Under the pieces are notes generated by a model. That model did no database searches. It was not told the origin of the DNA and saw only the letters and a list, made by a program, of their open reading frames with translations. From Clavibacter michiganensis (GTDB taxonomy: Bacteria; Actinomycetota; Actinomycetes; Actinomycetales; Microbacteriaceae): a DNA stretch of 64,000 bases. The first letter of the stretch is position 1. The number at the start of each line of letters is the position of its first letter. Made by a program: the position numbers and the translations under genes. The stretch spans positions 1,488,001-1,552,000 of the forward strand of contig MDHJ01000001.1 in assembly GCA_002150995.1 (NCBI GenBank), given 5' to 3'. Positions 19,702 to 31,341 of this stretch are shown piece by piece.

Positions 19702-19968
19702 ATGTCGATGACCACGAGCACCACGACCAGCACGGGTGCGAGCACGAGCACGAGCGCGAGCACGACCGGTGTCCCGCGCACCGCGGGCAAGACCTGGGTG
19801 GCCTTCGGGACCACGGGCGCGCTCGCGTCCATCCACTCGCACGAGGACCGGTACGAGGTCCGCCCGCTGCACCGCGGCGTCGTCGCCGGCACCTACCCGT
19901 CCCTGGAGATCGCGAAGTCGGCCCTGCGGGCGGGTCAGGACGACGACCTCCGCTTCGACGAGCACTGA
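19702..19968 (+). CDS. Small hypothetical protein with Ser/Thr-rich leader
   Basis: An 88-residue protein whose first 23 residues are almost only Ser, Thr and Ala, encoded by a degenerate GAGCAC/ACGAGC repeat. The conserved-looking part, GKTWVAFGTTGALASIHSHEDRY then GVVAGTYPSLEIAKSAL, alternates strands and helices and ends in an acidic tail. No function is recognised. The ATG has GGGGAGGAG upstream. A shorter start at the internal GTG (VPRTAGKTWVAF) is possible and would drop the repeat-coded leader. Confidence 0.5.
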   Translation: MSMTTSTTTSTGASTSTSASTTGVPRTAGKTWVAFGTTGALASIHSHEDRYEVRPLHRGVVAGTYPSLEIAKSALRAGQDDDLRFDEH

Positions 19969-20119
19969 GGCGCCCGCTCCGGCGAGGACCGGGCACCCGC
20001 CGCCCCTCCCCAGGTGGCGGAGACGGCGCGCCGCGCGTGAACGGCACCCTCCGTCGTCGTGTCGGGAACGCGGGGCGCATCCTGCTCCCGCGGTCGCCGG
20101 ACCGCGCGAGGGGAGCGGC

Positions 20120-20530
20120 ATGGCGGGCACGAGGCGGGCCGACGACCAGGTCGGAGGGGCGGTGCGCGTGGTGCTCCGCGGATCGGTCACATGTGCCCCG
20201 AGGTGCATCCGCACCGCCGAGGGCTGGGAGGTCGCGTCCCTCGTCCTCGGTCCGGTGGCCGCGAGGCGCGGACCGGCACCGTGTGCGAGCGCGCTCCGCC
20301 TCGCGTCCCGTGATCCGGGGCTGCTCGCGGTCTGCTCCGGCGCCGGAGCCGCGCGGGCCCTGGCGTGCTTGGGGGTCGGCGACGAGGTGATCGTCCGGGG
20401 GCGGCTGACGCCCCGGCGGGCTGTCAGCCCCGAGGACGACGCGGTCGAGCTCGTCGCCGACGCGGTGCTGGTACGGAGACGGCACCCGACCGGTGACGGG
20501 CGGACCGCGGAGCCTAGGATCGGACCATGA
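20120..20530 (+). CDS. Single-stranded DNA-binding-like (OB-fold) protein, tentative
   Basis: A 136-residue protein resembling a divergent SSB/OB-fold. The first strand is VRVVLRGSVTCAPR, a central strand is WEVASLVLGPVA, and the C-terminal half has GVGDEVIVRGRLTPRRAV followed by VELVADAVLVRR. These match the V-x-V-x-G-R-L and strand-5 positions of SSB proteins. The acidic SSB tail that recruits partners is absent. The ATG is preceded by GAGGGGAG. Its stop overlaps the ATG of the following MarR gene (ATGA), which in turn overlaps a lipoprotein gene, so the three form one transcription unit. Confidence 0.55.
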   Translation: MAGTRRADDQVGGAVRVVLRGSVTCAPRCIRTAEGWEVASLVLGPVAARRGPAPCASALRLASRDPGLLAVCSGAGAARALACLGVGDEVIVRGRLTPRRAVSPEDDAVELVADAVLVRRRHPTGDGRTAEPRIGP

Positions 20531-21090
20531 GCGGATCCCCCCGGTGGCTCGAAGCGGACCAGCAGCGTGCGTGGCGGACCGTGATCGTCGCCCTGAAGCA
20601 CGTCAGCGAGCGGATCGAGCGTCAGCTCCTGCACGACTCCGGAATGCCGCATGCCTACTACATGATCCTCGTGCGCCTGTCGGAGGCGGAGGAGGGCGCC
20701 CTCCCCATGAGCGTGCTGGCGCGGGCGCTGCAGGCCTCCGCCAGCCGCACCTCGCACGCCGTGACGCGGCTCGAGCAGTTGGGGTGGGTGCGCCGCTCCC
20801 CGTCGCCCCGTGACGGGCGGAGCCTCCTCGCGGAGCTCACCGACGAGGGGCGCGCGACGCTCGAGGCGGCGGCCCCGGGCCACGCCGAGCAGGTGCTCCG
20901 CACGGTCTTCGACCCGCTGACCGCGGAGCAGACCTCCCAGCTCGAGGCCATCGCCCGGGATATCCTCGCGAGCATGAGCGCATCCTCCCTCGACGACGAC
21001 CAGGGGAGCGTCCACGGCGACGACCTCGCCATCCCGCCGGCACCGGACCGCGACGCGGAGCGGGCCTGCGCGGACGAGTCCGCCGCGTGA
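20527..21090 (+). CDS. MarR family transcriptional regulator
   Basis: A 187-residue winged-helix regulator. Its core, LARALQASASRTSHAVTRLEQLGWVRRSPSPRDGRSLLAELTDEG, is the MarR recognition helix and wing with the DGR signature. A N-terminal dimer helix (VIVALKHVSERIERQLLHDSG) and an acidic C-terminal tail of 40 residues flank it. MarR proteins bind palindromes and respond to phenolic or oxidative ligands; the ligand is unknown here. It overlaps both neighbours by four bases, so it may control its own operon. No clear operator was seen upstream of the OB-like gene. Confidence 0.9.
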   Translation: MSGSPRWLEADQQRAWRTVIVALKHVSERIERQLLHDSGMPHAYYMILVRLSEAEEGALPMSVLARALQASASRTSHAVTRLEQLGWVRRSPSPRDGRSLLAELTDEGRATLEAAAPGHAEQVLRTVFDPLTAEQTSQLEAIARDILASMSASSLDDDQGSVHGDDLAIPPAPDRDAERACADESAA

Positions 21091-21560
21091 CCCGCGCCGT
21101 CCGCGCCCTGGCGGCGCCCGCGATCCTCGGCGCCCTCCTCCTCTCCGGCTGCACGGACGCACCGGCTCCGGACGTGGCGACCCCCACCGCGGCGGCGAGC
21201 CCGGCCGCCACGGCGTCCGCCGAGCCCACGATCGCGCCGGTCGACGCCGGCGGCACCGCAGAGGAGAACCTGCCCGCCTTCGAGGCGACGGCGGGCGGCG
21301 TCGTCGCCGCCGATCCCAATGCGCAGGGTCGCGCCCTCGTGGATGCCCTGGTCGCCGCGGGGTTCCCGAAGGACCGCATGGAGGTGACCGCCGACGCGAC
21401 CCCGCTCGGCAACTCGGTCGACTCGATCCTCGTGTCGGTGCGCCTGGACGACGGCTGCCTCATCGGCCAGCGGGCGCAGGACGGCTTCAGCGCGCACGTG
21501 GAACCCGCCCTCTCGTCCGACCGTTGCCTGGTCGGGCAGACCCGCGCGATCGACTGGTGA
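21087..21560 (+). CDS. Lipoprotein, DUF6993-like
   Basis: A 157-residue protein with a Sec signal peptide and lipobox (ILGALLLSGC, lipidated cysteine near residue 22), then an Ala/Thr/Pro linker to about residue 55. The globular domain contains DPNAQGRALVDALVAAGF, DSILVSVRLDDGCLIGQ and a second cysteine near the end, in the SDRCLVGQ segment. The two domain cysteines could form a disulfide outside the membrane. The GTG overlaps the MarR stop (GTGA). Family name DUF6993 is a tentative recollection of the pattern; the role is unknown. Confidence 0.75.
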   Translation: MTRAVRALAAPAILGALLLSGCTDAPAPDVATPTAAASPAATASAEPTIAPVDAGGTAEENLPAFEATAGGVVAADPNAQGRALVDALVAAGFPKDRMEVTADATPLGNSVDSILVSVRLDDGCLIGQRAQDGFSAHVEPALSSDRCLVGQTRAIDW

Positions 21561-21622
21561 ACGCCGGTCGCCGCCCCCGGCGTGCGGCACCCGGTCGCCG
21601 CGGCACTCAATAGACTCGGGGC

Positions 21623-23305
<1,683 letters not shown>

Positions 23306-23309
23306 CGGC

Positions 23310-23789
23310 GTGACCCGGGTCCACGTCCCCGTCCACCTCCGCTGGGCGGACCTCGACGCCTACGACCACGTGAACAACGTGGAGGTGCTGCGGCTGCTCG
23401 AGGAGGCCCGCGTGCGGGCCTTCTGGCGGAGCGGGGACGACGGCGACGGCGTGGACCCGGGCATGGCGCTCATCGACGCGACGGCGGGCGCGGAGACGAT
23501 GACGATGATCGCGCGGCAGGAGATCGAGTACCTGCTGCCGATCTCCTACGGGCGTCGGCCGCTCGACGTGCAGGTGTGGCTCGGGCGGCTCGGGGGATCC
23601 AGCCTCGAGGCCTGCTACGAGGTGCGGACCCCGGCGGGCGTCGAGCCCGCCGCGCTCTACGCGCGCGCGTCGACCACCATCGTGCTGGTGGACGCCCGGA
23701 CGGGGCGTCCCCGGCGCATCTCCGACGACGAACGCGCCGCGTGGACGCGCTACCTCGAGGAGCCCGTGGGGTTCAGCCGGCGCGGCTGA
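23310..23789 (+). CDS. Acyl-CoA thioesterase, 4HBT hotdog family
   Basis: A 159-residue single hotdog domain. It begins VPVHLRWADLDAYDHVNNVEVLRLLEEARV, where the RWxDxDxxxHVNN signature with the catalytic aspartate marks 4-hydroxybenzoyl-CoA/YbgC-type thioesterases. The later parts, QEIEYLLPISYGRRPLDVQVWL and ARASTTIVLVD, fit the beta-sheet. The GTG at 23310 lies four bases after the ettA stop, suggesting cotranscription. Its specific acyl-CoA is unknown. The TesB-type thioesterase just downstream is convergent. Confidence 0.88.
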   Translation: MTRVHVPVHLRWADLDAYDHVNNVEVLRLLEEARVRAFWRSGDDGDGVDPGMALIDATAGAETMTMIARQEIEYLLPISYGRRPLDVQVWLGRLGGSSLEACYEVRTPAGVEPAALYARASTTIVLVDARTGRPRRISDDERAAWTRYLEEPVGFSRRG

Positions 23790-23843
23790 ACCGGGTCCGC
23801 GGCGCCTCCCGTGTCGAGCGCCGTCGGCCGGCCCGGATCCTCC

Positions 23844-24748
23844 TCAGACGCCGGGCTCCGTCGGGACCCGCACCATGCCCTCCTGGGCGACGCTCGCGAG
23901 GAGGACGCCGTCGCGCGAGTAGATGCGGCCGAGGGACAGACCCCGTCCGCCCTGGGCGCTCGTCGACTCCTGCACGTAGAGCATCCACTCGTCGGCGCGC
24001 CCGAAGCGGTGGAACCACATCGCGTGGTCGAGGCTCGCGGCCTTGACCCCCGGGGTCGCCCACGACAGGCCGTGGCGGCGGTAGATGGACTCGAGGATCG
24101 AGTAGTCGCTCGCGTACGCCAGCGAGGCGAGGTGCACGGCCGGGTCGTCGGGCAGCCGCCCGAGCGCGCGGATCCACACGGCCTGGTGCGCCACGCGCTC
24201 CTCGGCCGCGCCGAAGTAGACCGGCTGCTCGACGTGCCGCATGTCGAAGGGGCGGTCGTTCGCCCAGTGCGCGGCGACCGGGTGGTCGATGCGCGAGAGG
24301 ACGTCGCGGGCGCTCGGCAGGGTCTCGGGCTCGGGATGCCCTCGGGCATGGGCGCCTGGTGCTCGAGCCCCTCGTCCGCGTCCTGGAACGACGCGATCAT
24401 CGAGAGGATCGGGCGGCCGTCCTGGTACGCCTGCGTGCGCCGGGTGGAGAACGAGCGTCCGTCGTGGATGCGGTCGACCGAGAAGGTGATGGGCTTGGTG
24501 ACGTCCCCGGGGCGGAGGAAGTACCCGTGCATGCTGTGCGGGCGACGGTCGGCGTCGGTCGTGCGCATCGCGGCGACCAGCGACTGGGCGAGCACCTGCC
24601 CGCCGAAGACGCGGCCCATGGGCATCCACTGCGAGGGGCCCGTGGAGATGTCCTCGCTCGTGCGGGCGCCCGTGTCGGTGAGGTCGAGGGCGGTGAGCAG
24701 GCCCGCGAGCGGGCCCTCGTCCGGGATGTCGGATGCGTGGTCGGTCAT
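23844..24748 (-). pseudogene. tesB: Acyl-CoA thioesterase II (TesB), frameshifted as sequenced
   Basis: Double-hotdog thioesterase that hydrolyses medium- and long-chain acyl-CoA. The N-terminal hotdog runs from MTDHASDIPDEGPL through GRVFGGQVLAQSLVAA and MHGYFLRPGD. The frame breaks after MPEGIP at the GGG run 24333-24335. With one more base it continues EPETLPSARDVLSR and through the C-terminal hotdog, including LASLAYASDYSILE, SLDHAMWFHR and the GRIYSRDGVLLASVAQEG end. The repaired length is about 301 residues, normal for TesB. The ATG at 24748 has GGAGGAACC upstream. The other motifs appear intact, so a sequencing error is likely. Confidence 0.9.
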
Positions 24749-24830
24749 GGTTCCTCCGCCTGGCGGGCCGGCCTCGGGTGACCGGGCGCCCGGCGGTTCG
24801 CCGGGGCGCATCCAGTAGCTTAGACAGGCC

Positions 24831-25523
24831 ATGAAGCCCTCCTTCGCCCTCCGGGACGCCCTCGCCCTCGGCGATCTGCAGACCTTCCTCGGCCGCTCCG
24901 CCCGCGTCGACGACGGGGCCGTGCGCCTCATCGGATCGGGGGGAGTGCTCGCCGTCTACACGTCGGTCCTGCAGCCCGCCGGCCTCCTGGACCGCTCGCC
25001 GACCGTGCTCGGGCTGCGCACCTTCGCGGCCGAGACGCAGGCGCCCGTGGACAGCGTCGTGCCGATCCGCGCGCTGCTCGACCGCCTCGCCCGGCTGGAG
25101 GGGCCGGCGACCGGGGCCCCCGGGGAGCCGGTCGGCGTCCTGGTGCCGCCGGACACCGCGACGGCGCCGTGGGCGGGCATCTCACCGCCGCGCGCGGGTT
25201 GGGAGCGCGTCGAGGACGTGTCGCCGGCCGTGCTCCGCGGCGCCGCTCGTGCGGGGATCGACGAGGTCGCCGCGGCCGTGCCGACGGGGATCGGCGAGCA
25301 GATCGTGTCGCGCGTGCGCGGCGAGGTGTGGGGGCGCGCCGTCGAGGGCGCGCCGCACGTCGTGGCGGGGGGCGCCTTCGCCGCCTACAGCCTGGGCTTC
25401 CTCGGGCCGGATCCCGTGCCGGGCACGACGCCGGACGACGAGGCGCCCGTCGCGGTGCTCCGTTCCGGGCCGTGGACGCGGCTCACCACCTCGCGCGGGC
25501 ACGTGCTCGTGCGGCGTCTCTAG
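24831..25523 (+). CDS. Conserved hypothetical actinobacterial protein
   Basis: A 230-residue protein without signal peptide, cysteines or membrane helices. The first half (LGDLQTFLGRSARVDDGAVRLIGSGGVLAVYTSVL) looks like a short beta-domain. The second half is helix-rich, with GIDEVAAAVPTGIGEQIVSRVRGEVWG and a C-terminal WTRLTTSRGHVLVRR strand pair. I know similar proteins from actinobacteria as uncharacterised. It is divergent from tesB, with 82 bases between the starts, and converges on the globin gene. Confidence 0.7.
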   Translation: MKPSFALRDALALGDLQTFLGRSARVDDGAVRLIGSGGVLAVYTSVLQPAGLLDRSPTVLGLRTFAAETQAPVDSVVPIRALLDRLARLEGPATGAPGEPVGVLVPPDTATAPWAGISPPRAGWERVEDVSPAVLRGAARAGIDEVAAAVPTGIGEQIVSRVRGEVWGRAVEGAPHVVAGGAFAAYSLGFLGPDPVPGTTPDDEAPVAVLRSGPWTRLTTSRGHVLVRRL

Positions 25524-25558
25524 CCGGTCGCTCGATCGGGACCGGATGCGGGACGCGG

Positions 25559-25954
25559 TCAGCTCTCGTCGAAGGTGTTGACCATGGCGTGCGCCGCGCG
25601 CTCGAGGTAGTCCCAGAGCTGCGCCTCGTGCAGGGGCGACAGGTCGAGCGTGTCGACGGCCACGCGCATGTGGGCGAGCCAGCGGTCGCGCGCGTCGGGG
25701 TTCACCCGGAACGGCATGTGCCGCATGCGCAGGCGCGGGTGGCCGCGCTCCTCGCTGTAGGTCGTCGGACCTCCCCAGTACTGCTCGAGGAAGCCCGTGA
25801 GGCGCTGGATGGCGCCCTCGAGGTCCTCCTCCGGGTACATCGCGACGAGCACGGGGTCCTCCGCCACGCCCCGGTAGAACTCTCGGACGAGCTTCTCGAA
25901 CGTGGGGCGGCCGCCGACGTCGCCGTAGAAGGAGCTCGCGAGCAGGTCGGCCAT
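25559..25954 (-). CDS. glbO: Truncated hemoglobin, group II (GlbO-type)
   Basis: A 131-residue 2-on-2 globin. The sequence begins SFYGDVGGRPTFEKLVREFYRGVAEDP (helices A-B with the tyrosine), then YWGGPTTYSEERGHPRLRMRHMPF, where the proximal histidine lies in the LRMRH segment. It closes with a tryptophan-bearing G helix, RWLAHM. These are the group II features seen in mycobacterial GlbO, which binds oxygen and peroxides. The start overlaps the stop of the upstream MscS gene by one base (TGATG), so the two are cotranslated. The gene ends 36 bases from the convergent hypothetical. Confidence 0.93.
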   Translation of the reverse strand: MADLLASSFYGDVGGRPTFEKLVREFYRGVAEDPVLVAMYPEEDLEGAIQRLTGFLEQYWGGPTTYSEERGHPRLRMRHMPFRVNPDARDRWLAHMRVAVDTLDLSPLHEAQLWDYLERAAHAMVNTFDES

Positions 25955-27213
25955 CAGGACTCCTCGGGCGGGGTGGCGGGCTTCTGGGGCCCGCGCGGAT
26001 CACGGGGCGGCTTCGCCGCGGCCGGATCCTCGGGGAGGACCGTCCAGGTCGCGGTGACCTCGTCCTCGTCGAGCTCCTCGTCGGCCGAGCGCGGGGGCGC
26101 GGCCGGCGGGGCCGGCATCATGTCCGTCGAGCGCGGGTCGGGTCGGGCGCCCGCGGCCCCGCGGACGACCGGGGAGGACGATCCGGTGGCGGAGGCCCCC
26201 GGGTGCCGCTGCGTGACCTTGCGGGCGCGCTTCCGGGGTGCCGGCGCCTCCGGCTGCTGCACGGGCGTCGAGGCCGTGCGGGGAGGGTGCGCCCCGCCCA
26301 CGCTCGCCGCGCTGTCGAAGCCGGTGAGGACGACGGCGGCGAGCGACGGGAGGGTCACCCCCATGGCGTCGAGGGCCGCCTTCAGACGGGTGCGGAGCTC
26401 GCGCGAGACGTCGTCGCGGGCGTTGCTGCGGGTCTTGACGACGATGCGGATGACGACCGCGGACTCGGAGATCGACTCGATGCCCCACAGCTCGGGCTTC
26501 TCGACGATGCGCGAGCGCCACTTGGGCGTGCCCGCGAGCTCCGTCGCGGTCGCGAGCATGCGCTCCTGCACGGCCCGCACGTCGGTCTCGTAGGGGACCG
26601 CCAGGTCGATGACCACGCGGGCCCAGCCCTGGGACATGTTGCCGACGCGGAGGATCTCGCCGTTGCGGACGAACCAGAGCGTCCCGTTGACGTCGCGGAG
26701 GGTGGTGATGCGGATGCCGACGGTCTCGACGACGCCCGTCGCCGGACCCACGTCGACCACGTCGCCGACGCCGAGCTGGTCCTCGACGACCATGAACATG
26801 CCGTTGAGGATGTCCTTCACGATGTTCTGCGCGCCGAAGCCGAGGCCCGCGCCGAGGGCGGCGGTGAGGAGGGCGAGGGAGGTGAGGACGCCGGGGGCGG
26901 TGGTCTCGATGAGGAGCGACATGGCGATCACGACGATGACGACGGTCGTGATGTTGCTGAGGACGCTGCCGAGGGTCCGCGTCCGCTGCACGACGCGGAC
27001 GGCCGTGAGCGGGGAGGCCTGGATCGACTGCGTGTCGTCGACGTTCTGGCGCTTCTTGACGCCCGACACGATCTGGTCGACCGTGTTGCGGATCACGACG
27101 AGCAGGATCCAGCGGGCGAGGACCGCGCCGATGAGGATCGAGAGGACCTGGATGAGCGTGCCCCAGGTGGAGAAGAACGAGCCGTCGCCGCAGCACACCA
27201 TGCTCAGGTCCAT
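25954..27213 (-). CDS. Mechanosensitive ion channel, MscS family
   Basis: A 419-residue small-conductance mechanosensitive channel. Helix TM1 is LIQVLSILIGAVLARWILLVVI, TM2 is VLSNITTVVIVVIAMSLLIE, and the pore helix TM3 has LALLTAALGAGLGFGAQNIVKDIL, the Gly/Ala-packed pattern that defines MscS. The beta domain follows (QLGVGDVVDVGPATGVVETVGIRITTLRD) with the cytosolic alpha/beta vestibule. The last 120 residues are Pro/Arg/Ala-rich and disordered, longer than in E. coli MscS. It opens during hypo-osmotic shock. The trehalose operon in the same window fits a wider osmotic-stress role, but that is inference. Confidence 0.92.
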   Translation of the reverse strand: MDLSMVCCGDGSFFSTWGTLIQVLSILIGAVLARWILLVVIRNTVDQIVSGVKKRQNVDDTQSIQASPLTAVRVVQRTRTLGSVLSNITTVVIVVIAMSLLIETTAPGVLTSLALLTAALGAGLGFGAQNIVKDILNGMFMVVEDQLGVGDVVDVGPATGVVETVGIRITTLRDVNGTLWFVRNGEILRVGNMSQGWARVVIDLAVPYETDVRAVQERMLATATELAGTPKWRSRIVEKPELWGIESISESAVVIRIVVKTRSNARDDVSRELRTRLKAALDAMGVTLPSLAAVVLTGFDSAASVGGAHPPRTASTPVQQPEAPAPRKRARKVTQRHPGASATGSSSPVVRGAAGARPDPRSTDMMPAPPAAPPRSADEELDEDEVTATWTVLPEDPAAAKPPRDPRGPQKPATPPEES

Positions 27214-27355
27214 CGCGACGCGCTTCCGGCGGGGAGGAGGAGAGGGGAGGTCATCCGGACGAGTGTACCGGCGGGCTCCCTGGACGATCGGGAAGCCGGG
27301 CAGGAGCGCAGCCGTCGGGTCGGACCGCCCCGCCCGACGCCCGCATCCGACGCCA

Positions 27356-27391
27356 CGACGGGGACGCCCGCCTGCGCGGTCGTCCCCGTCG
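27356..27391 (-). terminator. Hairpin terminator after pepN
   Basis: CGACGGGGACG pairs with CGTCCCCGTCG as an 11-bp stem with a 14-base loop, 24 bases past the pepN stop on the minus strand and before the MscS gene. Confidence 0.6.
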
Positions 27392-27414
27392 GATGGTGCG
27401 GTGGTGCGATCGGG

Positions 27415-29956
<2,542 letters not shown>

Positions 29957-30103
29957 GGTGCTCCTGCTCGTCCGTGAGGTGGGTGGGCCTGCGGACGCGC
30001 CTCGCGTGACGATTCACCGGGCGGTCGGGGACCGCGGGTGCCCAGGCGGAGCGGCGCCGCTTCGGAGCCGATCCTATTCCGTCGGCTGACCTAGGCTGGC
30101 GGC

Positions 30104-30730
30104 ATGTCCGACGTTCAGAGCAGCCCCCGCACCACCGCCGTCGAGTTCTGGTTCGACCCCTCCTGCCCCTGGGCGTGGATGACCTCCCGCTGGGTCGACG
30201 AGGTCGCCCGCCACCGGGACCTCGACATCACCTGGCGCGTCATGAGCCTCGCCGTCCTCAACGAGGACAAGGCCGACGACCCGCACTTCGCCGAGTTCCT
30301 CCCGCGTGCGCTCCGCTTCACGCGCCTCGTCGCCGCGGTCGAGGCCGAGCACGGCGCCGCGCACGTCAAGCCGCTCTACGACGCGCTCGGGACGCGCATC
30401 CACCTGCAGGGGAACACCGACGCGGACGTCGTCGTCCCCGAGGTGCTCGCCGAGCTCGGCCTCCCCGCGGAGCTCGCCGAGACCAGCCGCACCGACCGCT
30501 ACGACGAGCCGATGCGCGCGAGCCACTTCGACGGCATCGAGCGGGTCGGCCAGGACGTCGGCACCCCCGTGATCTCGGTCGACGGCGTCGCCTTCTTCGG
30601 CCCCGTCATCTCCCCGGCGCCGAAGGGCGAGGAGGCCGTCCGCCTGTGGGACGGCGTCGTGGCCGTCGCCGCGTACCCCGGCTTCTTCGAGATCAAGCGC
30701 TCGCGCACCGTGGGCCCCGTCTTCGACTGA
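30104..30730 (+). CDS. DsbA-fold mycothiol-dependent oxidoreductase, Rv2466c family
   Basis: A 208-residue DsbA/thioredoxin-fold protein. EFWFDPSCPWAWMTSRWV contains the active-site cysteine, VMSLAVLNED and a C-terminal VGTPVISVDGVAFFGPVIS carry the cis-proline loop. These match Rv2466c of Mycobacterium, a mycothiol-dependent reductase. As I recall, Rv2466c has CPWC at the active site; here it reads CPWA, so the resolving cysteine is absent and a monothiol mechanism with mycothiol is expected. The ATG has no strong ribosome site. A 19-bp hairpin terminator follows. Confidence 0.88.
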   Translation: MSDVQSSPRTTAVEFWFDPSCPWAWMTSRWVDEVARHRDLDITWRVMSLAVLNEDKADDPHFAEFLPRALRFTRLVAAVEAEHGAAHVKPLYDALGTRIHLQGNTDADVVVPEVLAELGLPAELAETSRTDRYDEPMRASHFDGIERVGQDVGTPVISVDGVAFFGPVISPAPKGEEAVRLWDGVVAVAAYPGFFEIKRSRTVGPVFD

Positions 30731-30745
30731 CCCATCCCCGTCGCG

Positions 30746-30787
30746 CACGCGGCGAGCGGGCGCCACGCGGCGCCCGCTCGCCGCGTG
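30746..30787 (+). terminator. Hairpin terminator
   Basis: A perfect 19-bp stem beginning CACGCGGCGAGCGGG, with an ACGC loop, starts 15 bases after the stop of the Rv2466c-like gene and lies 59 bases before rpiB. Confidence 0.85.
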
Positions 30788-30846
30788 ACCGACACCGCCC
30801 GCACCGCGGGCACGACGCCGCCCGGGCGGCAGAGAGGGATGCACCG

Positions 30847-31335
30847 ATGCGCATCCACATCGCGACCGATCACGCGGGACTCGACTTCTCGAGGTTCCTC
30901 AGCGAGCACCTGACGGCCGCCGGCCACGACGTCGTGGACCACGGGCCGGTGGCCTACGAGCCGCTCGACGACTACCCGTCGTTCTGCATCCGCGCGGCCC
31001 GCGCCGTCGTCGCCGACCAGCGCGCCGGCACGCCGGCGCTGGGCGTCGTCTTCGGAGGATCCGGCAACGGCGAGCAGATCGCGGCCAACAAGGTCGAGGG
31101 AGTGCGGGCCGCTCTCGTCTGGAACCCGTCCACCGCGGTGCTGGCGCGCCAGCACAACGACGCGAACGTGATCTCCATCGGCGCCCGGCAGCACACCGTC
31201 GAGGAGGCCACGGCCTTCATCGACGCGTTCATCGCCGAACCGTTCTCCGCCGAGGAGCGCCACGCGCGCCGCATCGCGCAGCTCGCCGAGTACGAGACGA
31301 CGGGAGCCATCGCCGGCCACCCCGTCACCGACTAG
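30847..31335 (+). CDS. rpiB: Ribose-5-phosphate isomerase B
   Basis: Interconverts ribose-5-phosphate and ribulose-5-phosphate in the pentose phosphate pathway. The 162-residue LacAB/RpiB-fold protein begins MRIHIATDHAGLDF, where the aspartate and histidine bind the sugar. GVVFGGSGNGEQIAANKVEGVRAAL is the active-site loop; it has Ser where many RpiB proteins have the catalytic cysteine, as usual in actinobacteria. NDANVISIGAR and a helical end, AEERHARRIAQL, complete it. Another ATG in frame is absent; the out-of-frame ATG eight bases upstream is part of the GAGAGGGATGC leader. The Fpg/Nei gene starts six bases after the stop. Confidence 0.93.
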   Translation: MRIHIATDHAGLDFSRFLSEHLTAAGHDVVDHGPVAYEPLDDYPSFCIRAARAVVADQRAGTPALGVVFGGSGNGEQIAANKVEGVRAALVWNPSTAVLARQHNDANVISIGARQHTVEEATAFIDAFIAEPFSAEERHARRIAQLAEYETTGAIAGHPVTD

Positions 31336-31341
31336 GCCGCC

